Positions 22,153 through 30,773 of a stretch of DNA of 30,856 nucleotides are shown here, one piece after another. A program made the translations under genes and the position numbers. The notes under the pieces are model-generated. The model was not told the DNA's origin. It was given only the letters and a program-made list of their open reading frames with translations, and made no database searches. Source of the stretch: CAZMRF01 sp964568735 (GTDB taxonomy: Bacteria > Acidobacteriota > Polarisedimenticolia > JACPZX01). The stretch lies in contig CAZMRF010000062.1 of NCBI GenBank assembly GCA_964568735.1, forward strand, positions 1 to 30,856, given 5' to 3'. Positions within the stretch are counted from its first letter, which is position 1; every line of letters begins with the position of its first letter.

Positions 22153-23397
22153 GGCGGGGATCTGCTCTTCTTCTTCCTCGTCGCTGAGGTAGCGGATCTT
22201 GTAGGCCAGCACCATGTTGCGCCCCTTCTGCTTGGCCTGGTAGAGGGCGTCGTCCGCGGCCTTGAGGAGCTCGTTGGAGGTCTTGGCGTCCTCTCCGAGA
22301 GTGGAGACGCCGCCGCTGATGGTGACCATGCCCATCGGCTGGGTCTCGGCGTGAGGGAACTTCGTGGACTCGATGGTCTTCCGTATCTTCTCGGCGACGG
22401 CGAGCGCTTCGTGCTTCTGCGTGCCGGGAAGCAGGACCACGAACTCCTCGCCGCCGTAACGCGCGGCGATGTCGTCCTCGCGGATCTCCCGTAGGATGTT
22501 TCTACTGAGCACCTTCAGGAGCTCGTCGCCCGCCAGGTGGCCGTGAGTGTCGTTGTATCTCTTGAAATGATCGATGTCGAAGATGAAGGCCGAGAGCGGC
22601 TGGCTCGAGCTCTCCGCCTTGTGGATCTCCTGGCCGAGGCGGAGCAGGAGGTACCGTTTCGTGTACATCTTCGTGAGGGCGTCGGAGTTGGCCATCGCCT
22701 GGAAGGAGGTGTAGAGCTTGTTGTTGTAGAGGGCCAGCGACCCGAGGTCAGCGACCAGCTTCACCATCCGCTTTGAGTCGCTGGGCTTCTTGGCGCTGCC
22801 GCCGATGCAGATCACGCCGAGGCACTCGTCCTCGTAGCTCATCGGCGCCAGGAGATCGATCGCCAGGGAATCCTCGAGCACCTGTCCCCCGAGGAGCGCT
22901 CCCTTGCGAAGGCCGGTGGACTGCCCGTGGAAGTCGTCCTTGTCCATGACCTGCCGGCTCTCGGCCACCCATCCCGTCATCCCCTCGGAGTAGGCGACGC
23001 GCATGCCCAGGGGGACGTTGTCGGGCACCCCCTTCTTGAAGGCGAGGGAGAGCAGTTTCTCGTCTCCGCGGCTGAAGTAGATGAGGATGCGCGAGGGATC
23101 GAAGATGTGCTCGAGAACGTTGGCGAGCAGGGAGGCGAGGTTCCTCGTGTCCAGATGGCTGTTGAGGCGCCTCGCCACGTCGGGGAGCATCACGAGGAAG
23201 CTGGAGAGGTTCTGCGTCTCGGCCTGGACCTTCTGCATCGAGCCGGTCATCTCCTCCTCACGCCGGCCGAGCTCGCGGACCCGCTTCTGGAACGTGAGGA
23301 TCTCCGGCATGAGCTTCAGCCGCATGACGAGCATCCCCGCCGTGATGCCGATCGCGAGGATGCCTGCCCCGACCAGGAGGATCAGTGGACCGTCCAT
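22150..23397 (-). CDS. membrane-anchored GAF-GGDEF diguanylate cyclase
   Basis: The 415-residue protein has one N-terminal membrane segment (residues 5-27), a coiled-coil stretch (about 33-65), a GAF-type sensor domain (about 70-230) and a GGDEF domain. The active-site loop is GGEEF (315-319) and the metal-binding segment is FIFDIDHFKRYNDTHGH. An inhibitory RxxD site (Arg306 to Asp309) lies five residues before GGEEF, so feedback by cyclic di-GMP is likely. The usual LTGLxNRR motif reads LTKMYTKRY. The C-terminus ends in a run of Glu (SDEEEEEQIPA). It would make cyclic di-GMP from two GTP at the inner membrane in response to an unknown signal bound by GAF. It has its own promoter. Confidence 0.93.
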   Translation of the reverse strand: MDGPLILLVGAGILAIGITAGMLVMRLKLMPEILTFQKRVRELGRREEEMTGSMQKVQAETQNLSSFLVMLPDVARRLNSHLDTRNLASLLANVLEHIFDPSRILIYFSRGDEKLLSLAFKKGVPDNVPLGMRVAYSEGMTGWVAESRQVMDKDDFHGQSTGLRKGALLGGQVLEDSLAIDLLAPMSYEDECLGVICIGGSAKKPSDSKRMVKLVADLGSLALYNNKLYTSFQAMANSDALTKMYTKRYLLLRLGQEIHKAESSSQPLSAFIFDIDHFKRYNDTHGHLAGDELLKVLSRNILREIREDDIAARYGGEEFVVLLPGTQKHEALAVAEKIRKTIESTKFPHAETQPMGMVTISGGVSTLGEDAKTSNELLKAADDALYQAKQKGRNMVLAYKIRYLSDEEEEEQIPA

Positions 23398-23461
23398 GCT
23401 CTTGATGCCTTTCCTAACTATGCAAAGTTAACTGAGTCAATAGGCAATAAGGGACGGTGCA

Positions 23462-23490
23462 AGTATACCCGCCAGGCGAAAACCCGGCAA
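23462..23490 (-). promoter_or_regulatory. promoter of the diguanylate cyclase gene
   Basis: On the minus strand TTGCCG (23490-23485) is followed by 17 bases and TATACT (23467-23462). The start site would be near 23455, about 60 bases before the ATG at 23397. Confidence 0.55.
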
Positions 23491-23597
23491 ACGGAACAGG
23501 CTCAACCGCGGAGCCGACAACCCAGACAGCACCGACCGATGATACCAAAGCAGCAGCCTGCCTGTGACACCTGTAGATGGAGGCAGGCGGGTCGACC

Positions 23598-23626
23598 TTG
23601 ACGGCTTGATCCCCCGGTCCAATGAT
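23598..23626 (+). promoter_or_regulatory. candidate promoter of dprA-topA-xerC
   Basis: TTGACG (23598-23603) and AATGAT (23621-23626) are 17 bases apart. A start near 23633 would exclude the in-frame ATG at 23622 and supports ATG 23670 as the dprA start. Confidence 0.45.
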
Positions 23627-23669
23627 GGGGGCCCGCGTCACCCCCTGCCGGCCCGTCCCGAGGAATCTC

Positions 23670-24839
23670 ATGACGGAGCCGGAATCCCCACCTGGAAAGC
23701 TCGAAGATTGGCTTGCGTTGGGCCTCGTCTGTTCGATCAGTCCCGAAAGGGGGGCGAGGATCAGGAAGACATTCGGCTCGCTGAGAGACGCCGTGGAAGC
23801 TGGCGCGGGCCGCTGGCGAGAGCAAAGGTTGTTGCCAACCCGGGACCAGGGCAGTACACTCGGACCCGGTCCGGGAGAAGGGGACCCAGAACCCCTGTTT
23901 CATCTAGAAGATACAGGAGGCTGGGCTCAGCGGCAGGTCGAAGAGGCTCGCCGCTCCTCCACCCGGCTCCTGATTCTTGGGGGGGTCGGCTACCCTTCGC
24001 TCCTGGCCATGGCCCCGGACCCGCCACCTGTTCTATACGTGAGGGGCGACCCGGCGCTTCTCGAAGGCCCGGCGGTAGCGGTGGTCGGTGCCCGGAGATC
24101 CACTCCATATGGGAGGAACGTGGCCCGAAGCCTCGGCGCTGAGCTGGCCCGGTCCGAGGTCGTGGTGGTCAGCGGCGGTGCCCGCGGGATCGACAGTGAA
24201 GCCCACCGGGGAGCCCTCGACGCGGGTGGAACGACCGTGTCGGTCATGGGCTGCGGTCTGGACTGGGTCTACCCGCCGGAAAACGCGGGGCTCTTTCGCC
24301 GGATCGTGGAGGGCGGGGCGCTGGTGAGCGAGTTCGCATTCGGAATCGCCCCCCAGCCCTACCACTTCCCGATCCGCAACCGCGTCATCGCGGGGCTGTC
24401 GCTCGGGGTCGTGGTCGTAGAGGGAAGGAAGGGAAGCGGGTCGCTCATCACGGCGGCCCGAGCCCTGGATGCCAATCGGGAGGTCATGGCCGTCCCCGGG
24501 CCGATTACGTCGCCGCTCAGCGATGGGCCCAACGGGCTCATCGCCGAGGGAGCGCGGCTGGTCCGATCGGCCGTGGACGTTCTGGACTACCTGCCCGCGT
24601 GGGCCGGGATCGACCGCGAGCTGTCCGGCCCGGCGGTCGGGCCGGACTCGGCGCCGGAGCCATCCGCGCAGGAGCGGGCGCTCCTCGAGGTGGTGGATTC
24701 GCACACGGGGAGCACGGTTGACGAGATAGCAGAAGCTCTCGGCGTCGGTACGGGCGAGGTGCTCGGGCGCCTCACCGGACTCGAGCTGGAGGGCCGGGTC
24801 GAGCAGACGGCAGGCGGGCGCTTCGTCCGCCGCACTTGA
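23670..24839 (+). CDS. dprA: DNA-processing protein DprA/Smf
   Basis: The 389-residue protein binds single-stranded DNA and loads RecA during natural transformation. The Rossmann-like core shows VAVVGARRSTPYGRNVARSLG, VVSGGARGIDSEAHRGAL, VMGCGLDWVYPPEN and FPIRNRVIAGLSLGVVVVEG, all conserved. A C-terminal winged-helix of the DprA type follows (ALLEVVDSHTGSTVDEIAEALG, about residues 325-385). The N-terminal region is less conserved. ATG 23670 has GAGGA five bases upstream and was chosen over ATG 23622. The stop is followed closely by topA, and the genes are coupled. Presence of dprA alone does not prove competence. Confidence 0.95.
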   Translation: MTEPESPPGKLEDWLALGLVCSISPERGARIRKTFGSLRDAVEAGAGRWREQRLLPTRDQGSTLGPGPGEGDPEPLFHLEDTGGWAQRQVEEARRSSTRLLILGGVGYPSLLAMAPDPPPVLYVRGDPALLEGPAVAVVGARRSTPYGRNVARSLGAELARSEVVVVSGGARGIDSEAHRGALDAGGTTVSVMGCGLDWVYPPENAGLFRRIVEGGALVSEFAFGIAPQPYHFPIRNRVIAGLSLGVVVVEGRKGSGSLITAARALDANREVMAVPGPITSPLSDGPNGLIAEGARLVRSAVDVLDYLPAWAGIDRELSGPAVGPDSAPEPSAQERALLEVVDSHTGSTVDEIAEALGVGTGEVLGRLTGLELEGRVEQTAGGRFVRRT

Positions 24840-24853
24840 CGGAGTCACATAGC

Positions 24854-27298
24854 GTGTCGAAATCCCTCGTGATCGTGGAGTCGCCGGCGAAGGCCAAGAC
24901 CATCATGAAGTTCCTTGGCCGGGGCCACACGGTGAAGGCCTCGATGGGCCACATCCGTGATCTCCCCAAGAGCAAGCTCGGCGTCAAGGACAACGGGAAG
25001 TTCACTCCGACCTACCAGGTCCTGCCCGGCCGCAAGAAGGTCATCGACGATCTGAGGAAGAGCGCGGAGGGAGTCGACGCCGTCTACCTCGCTGCCGACC
25101 CCGACCGTGAAGGCGAAGCCATCTGCTGGCACCTCGCGCAGGAGCTGGGCAAGGTCAACAAGAAGATCCACCGGGTGCTCTTCAACGAGATCACGAAGAA
25201 GGCCGTCACCGAGGCGATGAAGTCGCCCGTCAAGATCGACCAGGACAAGGTCGATGCCCAGCAGGCGCGGCGGATCCTCGATCGCCTCGTGGGCTACAAG
25301 ATCAGCCCCCTCCTGTGGGAAAAAGTCCGGCGCGGCCTGAGCGCCGGGCGGGTGCAGTCCGTCGCGCTCAGGATGATCTGCGACCGTGAGAAGGAGCGGG
25401 AGGTCTTCAAGGCTCAGGAGTACTGGAGCCTCGCGGCGCTGCTCGCGGCCGATCAGCCTCCGGAGTTCGAGGCGAAGCTCGTCCGCCGCGACGGCGAGAA
25501 GCTGGAAGTCACCAGCGAGAAGGATATGGACCAGGTCCTGGGCGACCTGAAAGGAACCGCCTTCACGGTGGTGGACGTCAAGGCGCGCGAGAAGCGCCGG
25601 AACCCGCTGCCACCCTTCATCACGAGCCGGCTCCAGACCGACGCCTCCAGGCGGCTCGGCTTCACGGTCAAGAAGACGATGATGATTGCCCAGTCCCTCT
25701 ACGAAGGGAAGGAGCTGGGGGATCTCGGGACGGTCGGCCTCATCACGTACATGAGAACGGATTCCACCCGCGTGGCCGACGAGGCTCTCACGGCGGTGCG
25801 CGGGTACATCGGCGAGACCTACGGCAAGCAGAACCTGCCGGAGTCTCCCCGGACCTACGCCTCCCGGAAGGGGGCCCAGGACGCCCATGAGGCGATCCGC
25901 CCGACCTCGGTGGAGTACGCGCCCGAGAAGGTGAAGGCCTTCCTCTCGAAGGACGAGGAGAAGCTCTACTCGCTCATCTGGGACCGCTTCGTGGCTTCCC
26001 AGATGGAATCCGCGGTCTTCGACACGACGGCGGCCGAGATCGAGGCCGGCCGCTACGGCTTCCGGGCGACGGGCTCCGTCATGAAGTTCCAGGGCTTCCT
26101 GGCCGTCTACGACGACGCACCGGCTCAGAAGAAGAAGGATGCCGAAGAGGTCTCAGAGACGCCGAAGGACGAGGACGAAGAGTCGGCGGACAGGGTCCTG
26201 CCTCCCCTCGAGAAGGGGCAGAAGCTCGAGCTGAAGAAGGCCTTGAAGGGCGAGCAGCACTTCACGCAGCCCCCTCCGCGCTATGGAGAGGCGATGCTGG
26301 TCAAGGCGCTGGAGGAGAACGGGATCGGCAGGCCCTCCACCTATGCCTCGATCCTGGGCACGCTCCAGGCGCGGGAGTACGTCGAGAAGGAGAAGGGGCG
26401 CTTCATCCCGACGCCGATGGGGCGGCTGGTCACCGACCTTCTCGTGGAATCCTTCGGCGATATCGTCGAGGTGGGCTACACGGCCCGCCTCGAGGAAGCG
26501 CTCGACGAGATCGAGGAAGGGCGCCTCGAATGGACGAAGGCCCTCCAGGAGTTCAACGAGAAATTCACCAAGGACCTCGAGCGGGCCGCCACCGAGATGC
26601 GCAACGTGAAGACCGAAGAGACCCCCACTGATTCGATCTGCGAGAAGTGCGGCAAGCCGATGGTGATCAAGTGGGGCCGCTACGGTCAGTTCATGGCCTG
26701 CTCGGGCTACCCGGAGTGCCGGAACACGCAGGAGCTCGCCGGACAGAGCCAGGGCGAGGGACAGCAACCCCAGGAAATCAACGAGGAGTGCCCGAAGTGC
26801 GGGAAGCCCATGGTCCTGCGCCGCGGGCGCTTCGGCCCCTTCCTGGCCTGCTCGGGCTACCCGGAGTGCAAGACGACGCGCAGGATCCAGGTGACCGAAA
26901 GCGGTGCCATCGAAGCGAAGAAGGAACAGATCCTCGACGAGAACTGCCCCAAGTGCGGACAGAAGCTCCTCGTCAAGCACGGACGCTTCGGCGAGTTCAC
27001 CGCATGCAGCAACTATCCCGAATGCCGCTATATCAAGCTCAAGGAAGTCGGCGTCACCTGCCCCAAGGACGGCGGCGCCATCGTCGAGCGGCGCAGCCGC
27101 AGGGGCCGGACCTTCTACGGCTGCAAGAACTATCCCGCCTGCGATTTCGTGATGTGGAAGAAGCCCGTCGCGAAGGCCTGCCCCAAGTGCAAGGCCCCTT
27201 ACGTCCTCGAGAACCGGACGAAGCGCGAGGGCGAGTTCCTCTACTGCGGCAACGAGGAATGCGATTATAAGGAGATCCTCGAGCCGGCTCCCGCGTGA
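24854..27298 (+). CDS. topA: DNA topoisomerase I with five zinc-ribbon modules
   Basis: This type IA enzyme relaxes negative supercoils. The 814-residue protein has the Toprim motif (VIVESPAKAKTI and DPDREGE at residues 82-88) and the active tyrosine Tyr299 in GLITYMRTDST. The C-terminus holds five cysteine modules: CEKC...CSGYPEC, CPKC...CSGYPEC, CPKC...CSNYPEC, CPKD...CKNYPAC (one cysteine replaced by Asp) and CPKC...CGNEEC. Their number varies widely in the family. The start is GTG at 24854, with GGAG ten bases upstream; an in-frame TTG at 24836 overlaps the dprA stop and is an alternative. xerC begins within its stop codon. Confidence 0.95.
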   Translation: MSKSLVIVESPAKAKTIMKFLGRGHTVKASMGHIRDLPKSKLGVKDNGKFTPTYQVLPGRKKVIDDLRKSAEGVDAVYLAADPDREGEAICWHLAQELGKVNKKIHRVLFNEITKKAVTEAMKSPVKIDQDKVDAQQARRILDRLVGYKISPLLWEKVRRGLSAGRVQSVALRMICDREKEREVFKAQEYWSLAALLAADQPPEFEAKLVRRDGEKLEVTSEKDMDQVLGDLKGTAFTVVDVKAREKRRNPLPPFITSRLQTDASRRLGFTVKKTMMIAQSLYEGKELGDLGTVGLITYMRTDSTRVADEALTAVRGYIGETYGKQNLPESPRTYASRKGAQDAHEAIRPTSVEYAPEKVKAFLSKDEEKLYSLIWDRFVASQMESAVFDTTAAEIEAGRYGFRATGSVMKFQGFLAVYDDAPAQKKKDAEEVSETPKDEDEESADRVLPPLEKGQKLELKKALKGEQHFTQPPPRYGEAMLVKALEENGIGRPSTYASILGTLQAREYVEKEKGRFIPTPMGRLVTDLLVESFGDIVEVGYTARLEEALDEIEEGRLEWTKALQEFNEKFTKDLERAATEMRNVKTEETPTDSICEKCGKPMVIKWGRYGQFMACSGYPECRNTQELAGQSQGEGQQPQEINEECPKCGKPMVLRRGRFGPFLACSGYPECKTTRRIQVTESGAIEAKKEQILDENCPKCGQKLLVKHGRFGEFTACSNYPECRYIKLKEVGVTCPKDGGAIVERRSRRGRTFYGCKNYPACDFVMWKKPVAKACPKCKAPYVLENRTKREGEFLYCGNEECDYKEILEPAPA

Positions 27299-28203
27299 AG
27301 CTCAGCCGCCTCGCCCCCGAGTTCCTCGGATACCTCAGGGACCAGAGGAACTACTCACCCGCGACGACACGCGCCTACGGCTCCGACCTCGAGCAGCTCG
27401 GTGTTTTTCTGAAGCTGCGAAGCCCGGCCCTCGCCGCCGACGTCGCCAGGATCGACACCATCGCGGTCAGGGCCTGGATCGCGTGGCTGCACCAGGAAGG
27501 CGAGGGCCGCGCGACCATCGCGCGCAAGCTCGCCTGCGTGAGGTCCTTCTTCCGGTGGCTGGTCAGGGAGGGACGCCTCGCCGAGAATCCGGCACGGCCC
27601 CTGCGTGCTCCCAAGCAGGAGAGAAAGCTGCCGCGACTGCTCAGCGAGCGCGAGGTCGAGCAGCTCCTCGAGTCGATCGAGATCTCCACGCTGAAGGGAA
27701 GGCGAGATCGGGCCATCCTGGAGCTGCTCTACGCCACGGGGATGCGCGTCGGGGAGATGGTCGCCATCGATCTCGACGGCATGGACCTGGCCGAGAAAGT
27801 CATCATCGTGCGGGGCAAGGGGCGCAAGGAGCGGCAGGTCCTCTTCGGCTCGCGGGCAGCCGATGCTATCCGCGAGTGGCTGGCGGGCCGCCGTGCCGCG
27901 AGCGGGAGCGCCGCGGGGCGCGGCAGCGACGCCCTCTTCGTCAGCGCGCGGGGAGTACGGCTGACCGACCGGGGCGTCCGGAGGGTGCTGGAGGCCCGCC
28001 TTCGCGAGTGCGCCCTCAAGCGCCGCATCTCCCCCCACGGCCTGCGCCATTCCTTCGCCACTCACCTTCTCGACAGGGGCGCCGATCTGAGGGTCATCCA
28101 AGAGCTGCTCGGCCACGCCTCGCTCTCGACGACGCAGAGGTACACTCACGTCAGCACCGAGCAGATGCTCCGCGTCTACAGGCAGGCGCACCCGAGAGCG
28201 TGA
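27295..28203 (+). CDS. xerC: XerC/XerD-type tyrosine recombinase
   Basis: The 302-residue protein has an N-terminal core-binding domain (about residues 5-90) and a catalytic domain with the full set of residues: Arg151 in GMRVGE, Lys175 in RGKGRKER, His248 and Arg251 in HGLRHSF, His274 in LLGHASL and the nucleophile Tyr283 in QRYTHV. Xer recombinases resolve chromosome dimers at dif. The length and the location directly after topA are typical for chromosomal XerC. GTG at 27295 overlaps the topA stop (GTGA). XerC versus XerD cannot be told with certainty from sequence alone. Confidence 0.93.
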   Translation: MKLSRLAPEFLGYLRDQRNYSPATTRAYGSDLEQLGVFLKLRSPALAADVARIDTIAVRAWIAWLHQEGEGRATIARKLACVRSFFRWLVREGRLAENPARPLRAPKQERKLPRLLSEREVEQLLESIEISTLKGRRDRAILELLYATGMRVGEMVAIDLDGMDLAEKVIIVRGKGRKERQVLFGSRAADAIREWLAGRRAASGSAAGRGSDALFVSARGVRLTDRGVRRVLEARLRECALKRRISPHGLRHSFATHLLDRGADLRVIQELLGHASLSTTQRYTHVSTEQMLRVYRQAHPRA

Positions 28204-28367
28204 GGCGAGAACGATCGAAGCCCCTCCCGTGCTCGAGCCGGGCCTCCGGACGTCCGCTGCGGGCGAGCACCGCACACGCGGGATGTCCAAGCGTCACGTC
28301 GGACCGGTATGCAGAACCTCGATTTTCTGATGAGCCGGGGATCATGGGCGACAGAAAGAGAATCTGA

Positions 28368-29303
28368 GTGTCAATGAGCTCGGGATCCGGCCGCTTCGAC
28401 GAGTTCCTCGCGGTCGCGCTCGACGCCGCGCGGGTGGGGGCGGCCGTGGCGATGAGGCACTACCGCTCGGGCGTGCGCGTCGCCTACGAGACGAAGGCCC
28501 GCAACGACTTCGTCACGGCGGTGGACCGCGAGGCTGAGGCGGCCATCGTCGGAGCGATCCGCGCCCGCTTCCCGCGCCACGCAATCCTGGCCGAGGAGGC
28601 GGAGCGGGCCACCTCCGGCGAGGAGATCCGCTGGATCATCGACCCGCTCGACGGGACGACCAATTTCATACACGGCTTTCCCGTCTTCTCGGTCTCCGTC
28701 GCGGCGGCGGAAATCGGGCCGGGACGAAGTCACATGCAGGACCATGCCGGCTCACCGCGTCTCGAGATGCCGGGCCACGGCCGCCCCGGTACGGCCCGTC
28801 CCTTGGGCCGCCCGGAGCCGCCGGTAGATCTCGACCCGAGGGATCTTGTCGTCGGTGTCGTCATCGATCCGCTGCGCGGAGAGACCTTCAGCGCGGCGCG
28901 AGGGGGCGGCGCCCGCCTGAACGGCGAGCCGATCCGCATCTCCGGTGCTCGCGATCTGGAGAGCTGCCTGCTCGCCACCGGCTTTCCCTTCCGCGCGCAG
29001 GAGCTGCTGCCGGCCTACCTGGGGATCTTTGAGGATCTCCACAAGCTGACCCAGGGCATCCGCCGTCCGGGCTCGGCGGCCCTCGACCTCTCCTACGTGG
29101 CGGCGGGGCGGGTGGACGGCTTCTTCGAGTTCGGCCTCTCGCCCTGGGACATCGCGGCGGGCGCCCTGATCGTGATGGAGGCGGGTGGGACCGTCCGCGG
29201 CTTCACGGGCGGCGACGATTACCTGAAGACAGGCCACGTCGTGGCCGCGGGCCCACCGATCACGGCCGCCATGCTCGCCGCCATCTCGAAGCACTATCCT
29301 TGA
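28368..29303 (+). CDS. suhB: inositol-monophosphatase-family phosphatase with an internal insertion
   Basis: The protein (311 residues from GTG 28368; ATG 28374 is an alternative) belongs to the Mg-dependent IMPase family, which cleaves inositol phosphates and related compounds. Motif DPLDGTTNFIHGFP and the second motif SPWDIAAGALIVMEAGG are intact, as is the LAEEAE glutamate. Between FSVSVAAAE and VVGVVIDP, where most members have a turn of about ten residues, there are about 42 extra residues rich in Pro, Gly and Arg. The reading frame is not broken. The insertion site is a surface hairpin, so the enzyme may remain active. It stands alone, with 164 noncoding bases before it. Confidence 0.9.
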   Translation: MSMSSGSGRFDEFLAVALDAARVGAAVAMRHYRSGVRVAYETKARNDFVTAVDREAEAAIVGAIRARFPRHAILAEEAERATSGEEIRWIIDPLDGTTNFIHGFPVFSVSVAAAEIGPGRSHMQDHAGSPRLEMPGHGRPGTARPLGRPEPPVDLDPRDLVVGVVIDPLRGETFSAARGGGARLNGEPIRISGARDLESCLLATGFPFRAQELLPAYLGIFEDLHKLTQGIRRPGSAALDLSYVAAGRVDGFFEFGLSPWDIAAGALIVMEAGGTVRGFTGGDDYLKTGHVVAAGPPITAAMLAAISKHYP

Positions 29304-29306
29304 GCG

Positions 29307-29447
29307 GGTCCATCGTGGTGCGAACCCTGTTGTAGCCTTCCAGGAAAGCCCGTCGAAATGAGCAGCCAGGACTGAGTTCGTGACGTGCACCGCGAGGTCC
29401 CCGACCTAAACAGGAAGGGCACCACACGCTTCGCACCACCATGGGCC
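29307..29447. repeat. MITE-like element with about 37-bp imperfect terminal inverted repeats, copy 2
   Basis: The left end GGTCCATCGTGGTGCGAA and the right end read inward (GGCCCATGGTGGTGCGAAGC) match closely, with further agreement over TGT.GT.GCC.TTCC. The element is about 141 bp and has no gene. The last 40 bases are shared with the palindrome at 16678-16733. No clear target duplication is seen. Confidence 0.65.
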
Positions 29448-29473
29448 GAGGCGGTTGGAGTCGGAGGAGAGCG

Positions 29474-30001
29474 ATGTCTGCAGAGTCGGGGAAGCATGAG
29501 GGGCACGATCGCTATCACGCAGGCCGGATCTGGCGATCGATGGATGGCGAAAGGCGGCGCGCTGCAGCGGAGGCCTTCTGGACGTCGGAGAAGGTCAAGG
29601 ATTTCGACCGGGCTGCCGTCATCGAGGCCCTGGCTGCGGCGATGCGCTTCCGCCCCCAGTCGATCCGGACCGCGCCGCCGCCGAAGCGGGTCGCGCTCCT
29701 GGCCGGATGGCATGCCCTCAGCGACCACGTCGCGGGCACGATCCTCTACGCCTACCACATCGAGCGGCAGGGACCCCTGATGGGGAGGTTTCTCGATGCG
29801 CTCGGGATCGAGCACGAGCAGGGCCAGATCCGCGCCGAGATGAAGGCCCCCTCGAAGGAGTCGCTCGAGACGGCCGTGGATGCGCTCCTGGCGGACAGCA
29901 ATCGTCAGGACGTGGTCATCTACCTGGAGACCCTCCTCAGCCAGGACCCCGAAACGTGGGGCGCCCTGGCGCCCGTCCTCGAGAAGCGAACCGCCGGCTG
30001 A
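29474..30001 (+). CDS. conserved-looking protein of unknown function
   Basis: The 175-residue protein starts at ATG 29474 behind GGAGGAGA. It is soluble and mostly helical. Features include RIWRSMDGERRRAAAEAFWTSEKVKDFDRAAVIEAL and RVALLAGWHALSDHVAGTILYAYHIERQGPLMGRFLDALGI, with a helical C-terminus ending DPETWGALAPVLEKRTAG. No family is recognised and no catalytic motif is evident. A lipoprotein gene follows after four bases, suggesting co-transcription. It lies directly downstream of a MITE-like repeat, which might influence its expression. Confidence 0.75.
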   Translation: MSAESGKHEGHDRYHAGRIWRSMDGERRRAAAEAFWTSEKVKDFDRAAVIEALAAAMRFRPQSIRTAPPPKRVALLAGWHALSDHVAGTILYAYHIERQGPLMGRFLDALGIEHEQGQIRAEMKAPSKESLETAVDALLADSNRQDVVIYLETLLSQDPETWGALAPVLEKRTAG

Positions 30002-30005
30002 CGCT

Positions 30006-30773
30006 GTGCCCTCGACCTGCCGAGCCCTGTCTCTTTCGATGGTCACGCTCCTCTGCATGGGGGTGGCAGACTGCGGGGCGCCCAGGAGTCCCGCACCCAG
30101 GCTCAGTGAGCTGATCGGAAGCCACACCGAGGCTCGCGGCGGACAGGGGGCGATCGAGGCCATCCAGAGCCTTGAAGTGAAGCTGCGCATCGTGGAGCCG
30201 ACCTACACGGCGGAGGGAGTCTGGAGTGTGGACCGCAGAGGGCGCATGCGGATCGATGTCTTCATCGACGGCCAGCGCGTCTTCACCGAGGCCTATGACG
30301 GCGAGCGCGGCTGGCAGATGCCGGGTGGGGAGGAGCATGCGGTTCTGGCCAGCGCAGGCGGCACCGCGGCCCTGCGTCACTCCGGCCAGCTTCCGACGAA
30401 CATTCTGGGGCTCCGCGAAATGGCAGACCACGGCCATCGGCTCGAGCTCGTGGGGCGCGAAGAGGTGGACGGCGTTTCCTATTACGTGATCCTGCTGACC
30501 CTCGACGACGGCTTCGAAACGCGCTACTACGTGCACCCCGCGAGCTTCATGATCACACGGGCCCGCGTCCGCAAGGCCCTCCACCCCGACATCGACCCGA
30601 CAGTGACGACCATCGAGACCGTCTGGAGCGACTTTCGCGAGATCGATGGAGTGAGCTTCCCGTTCCAGGCGCGCGATACCGATCTTGCGACCGGAAAGCT
30701 GCTCCAGACGACGACGCTCCTCGATGTGCGGCCGAACCTGCCTGCCGACATCCACCTCTTCGAGATGCCCTGA
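30006..30773 (+). CDS. lipoprotein, possible LolA/LolB-like fold
   Basis: The 255-residue protein begins at GTG 30006, four bases after the preceding stop. A short signal (ALSLSMVTLLCMGVADC) places a probable lipidated cysteine near residue 23. The mature domain is a predicted beta-sheet with EAIQSLEVKLRIVEPTYTAEGVW, RGRMRIDVFIDGQRVFTEAYDGERGWQM and YYVILLTLDDGFETRYYVHPASFMITRARV, ending EIDGVSFPFQARDTDL. This layout resembles outer-membrane lipoprotein-sorting-type proteins. A LolA-like role is possible but not shown; such proteins often have unrelated functions. Confidence 0.72.
   Translation: MPSTCRALSLSMVTLLCMGVADCGAPRSPAPRLSELIGSHTEARGGQGAIEAIQSLEVKLRIVEPTYTAEGVWSVDRRGRMRIDVFIDGQRVFTEAYDGERGWQMPGGEEHAVLASAGGTAALRHSGQLPTNILGLREMADHGHRLELVGREEVDGVSYYVILLTLDDGFETRYYVHPASFMITRARVRKALHPDIDPTVTTIETVWSDFREIDGVSFPFQARDTDLATGKLLQTTTLLDVRPNLPADIHLFEMP

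Noticed and set aside
23400..23660. Cyclic di-GMP riboswitch between the diguanylate cyclase and dprA
   Set aside because: A GGCAAAC fragment is present, but the other conserved bases and the tetraloop-receptor arrangement of the class are not.
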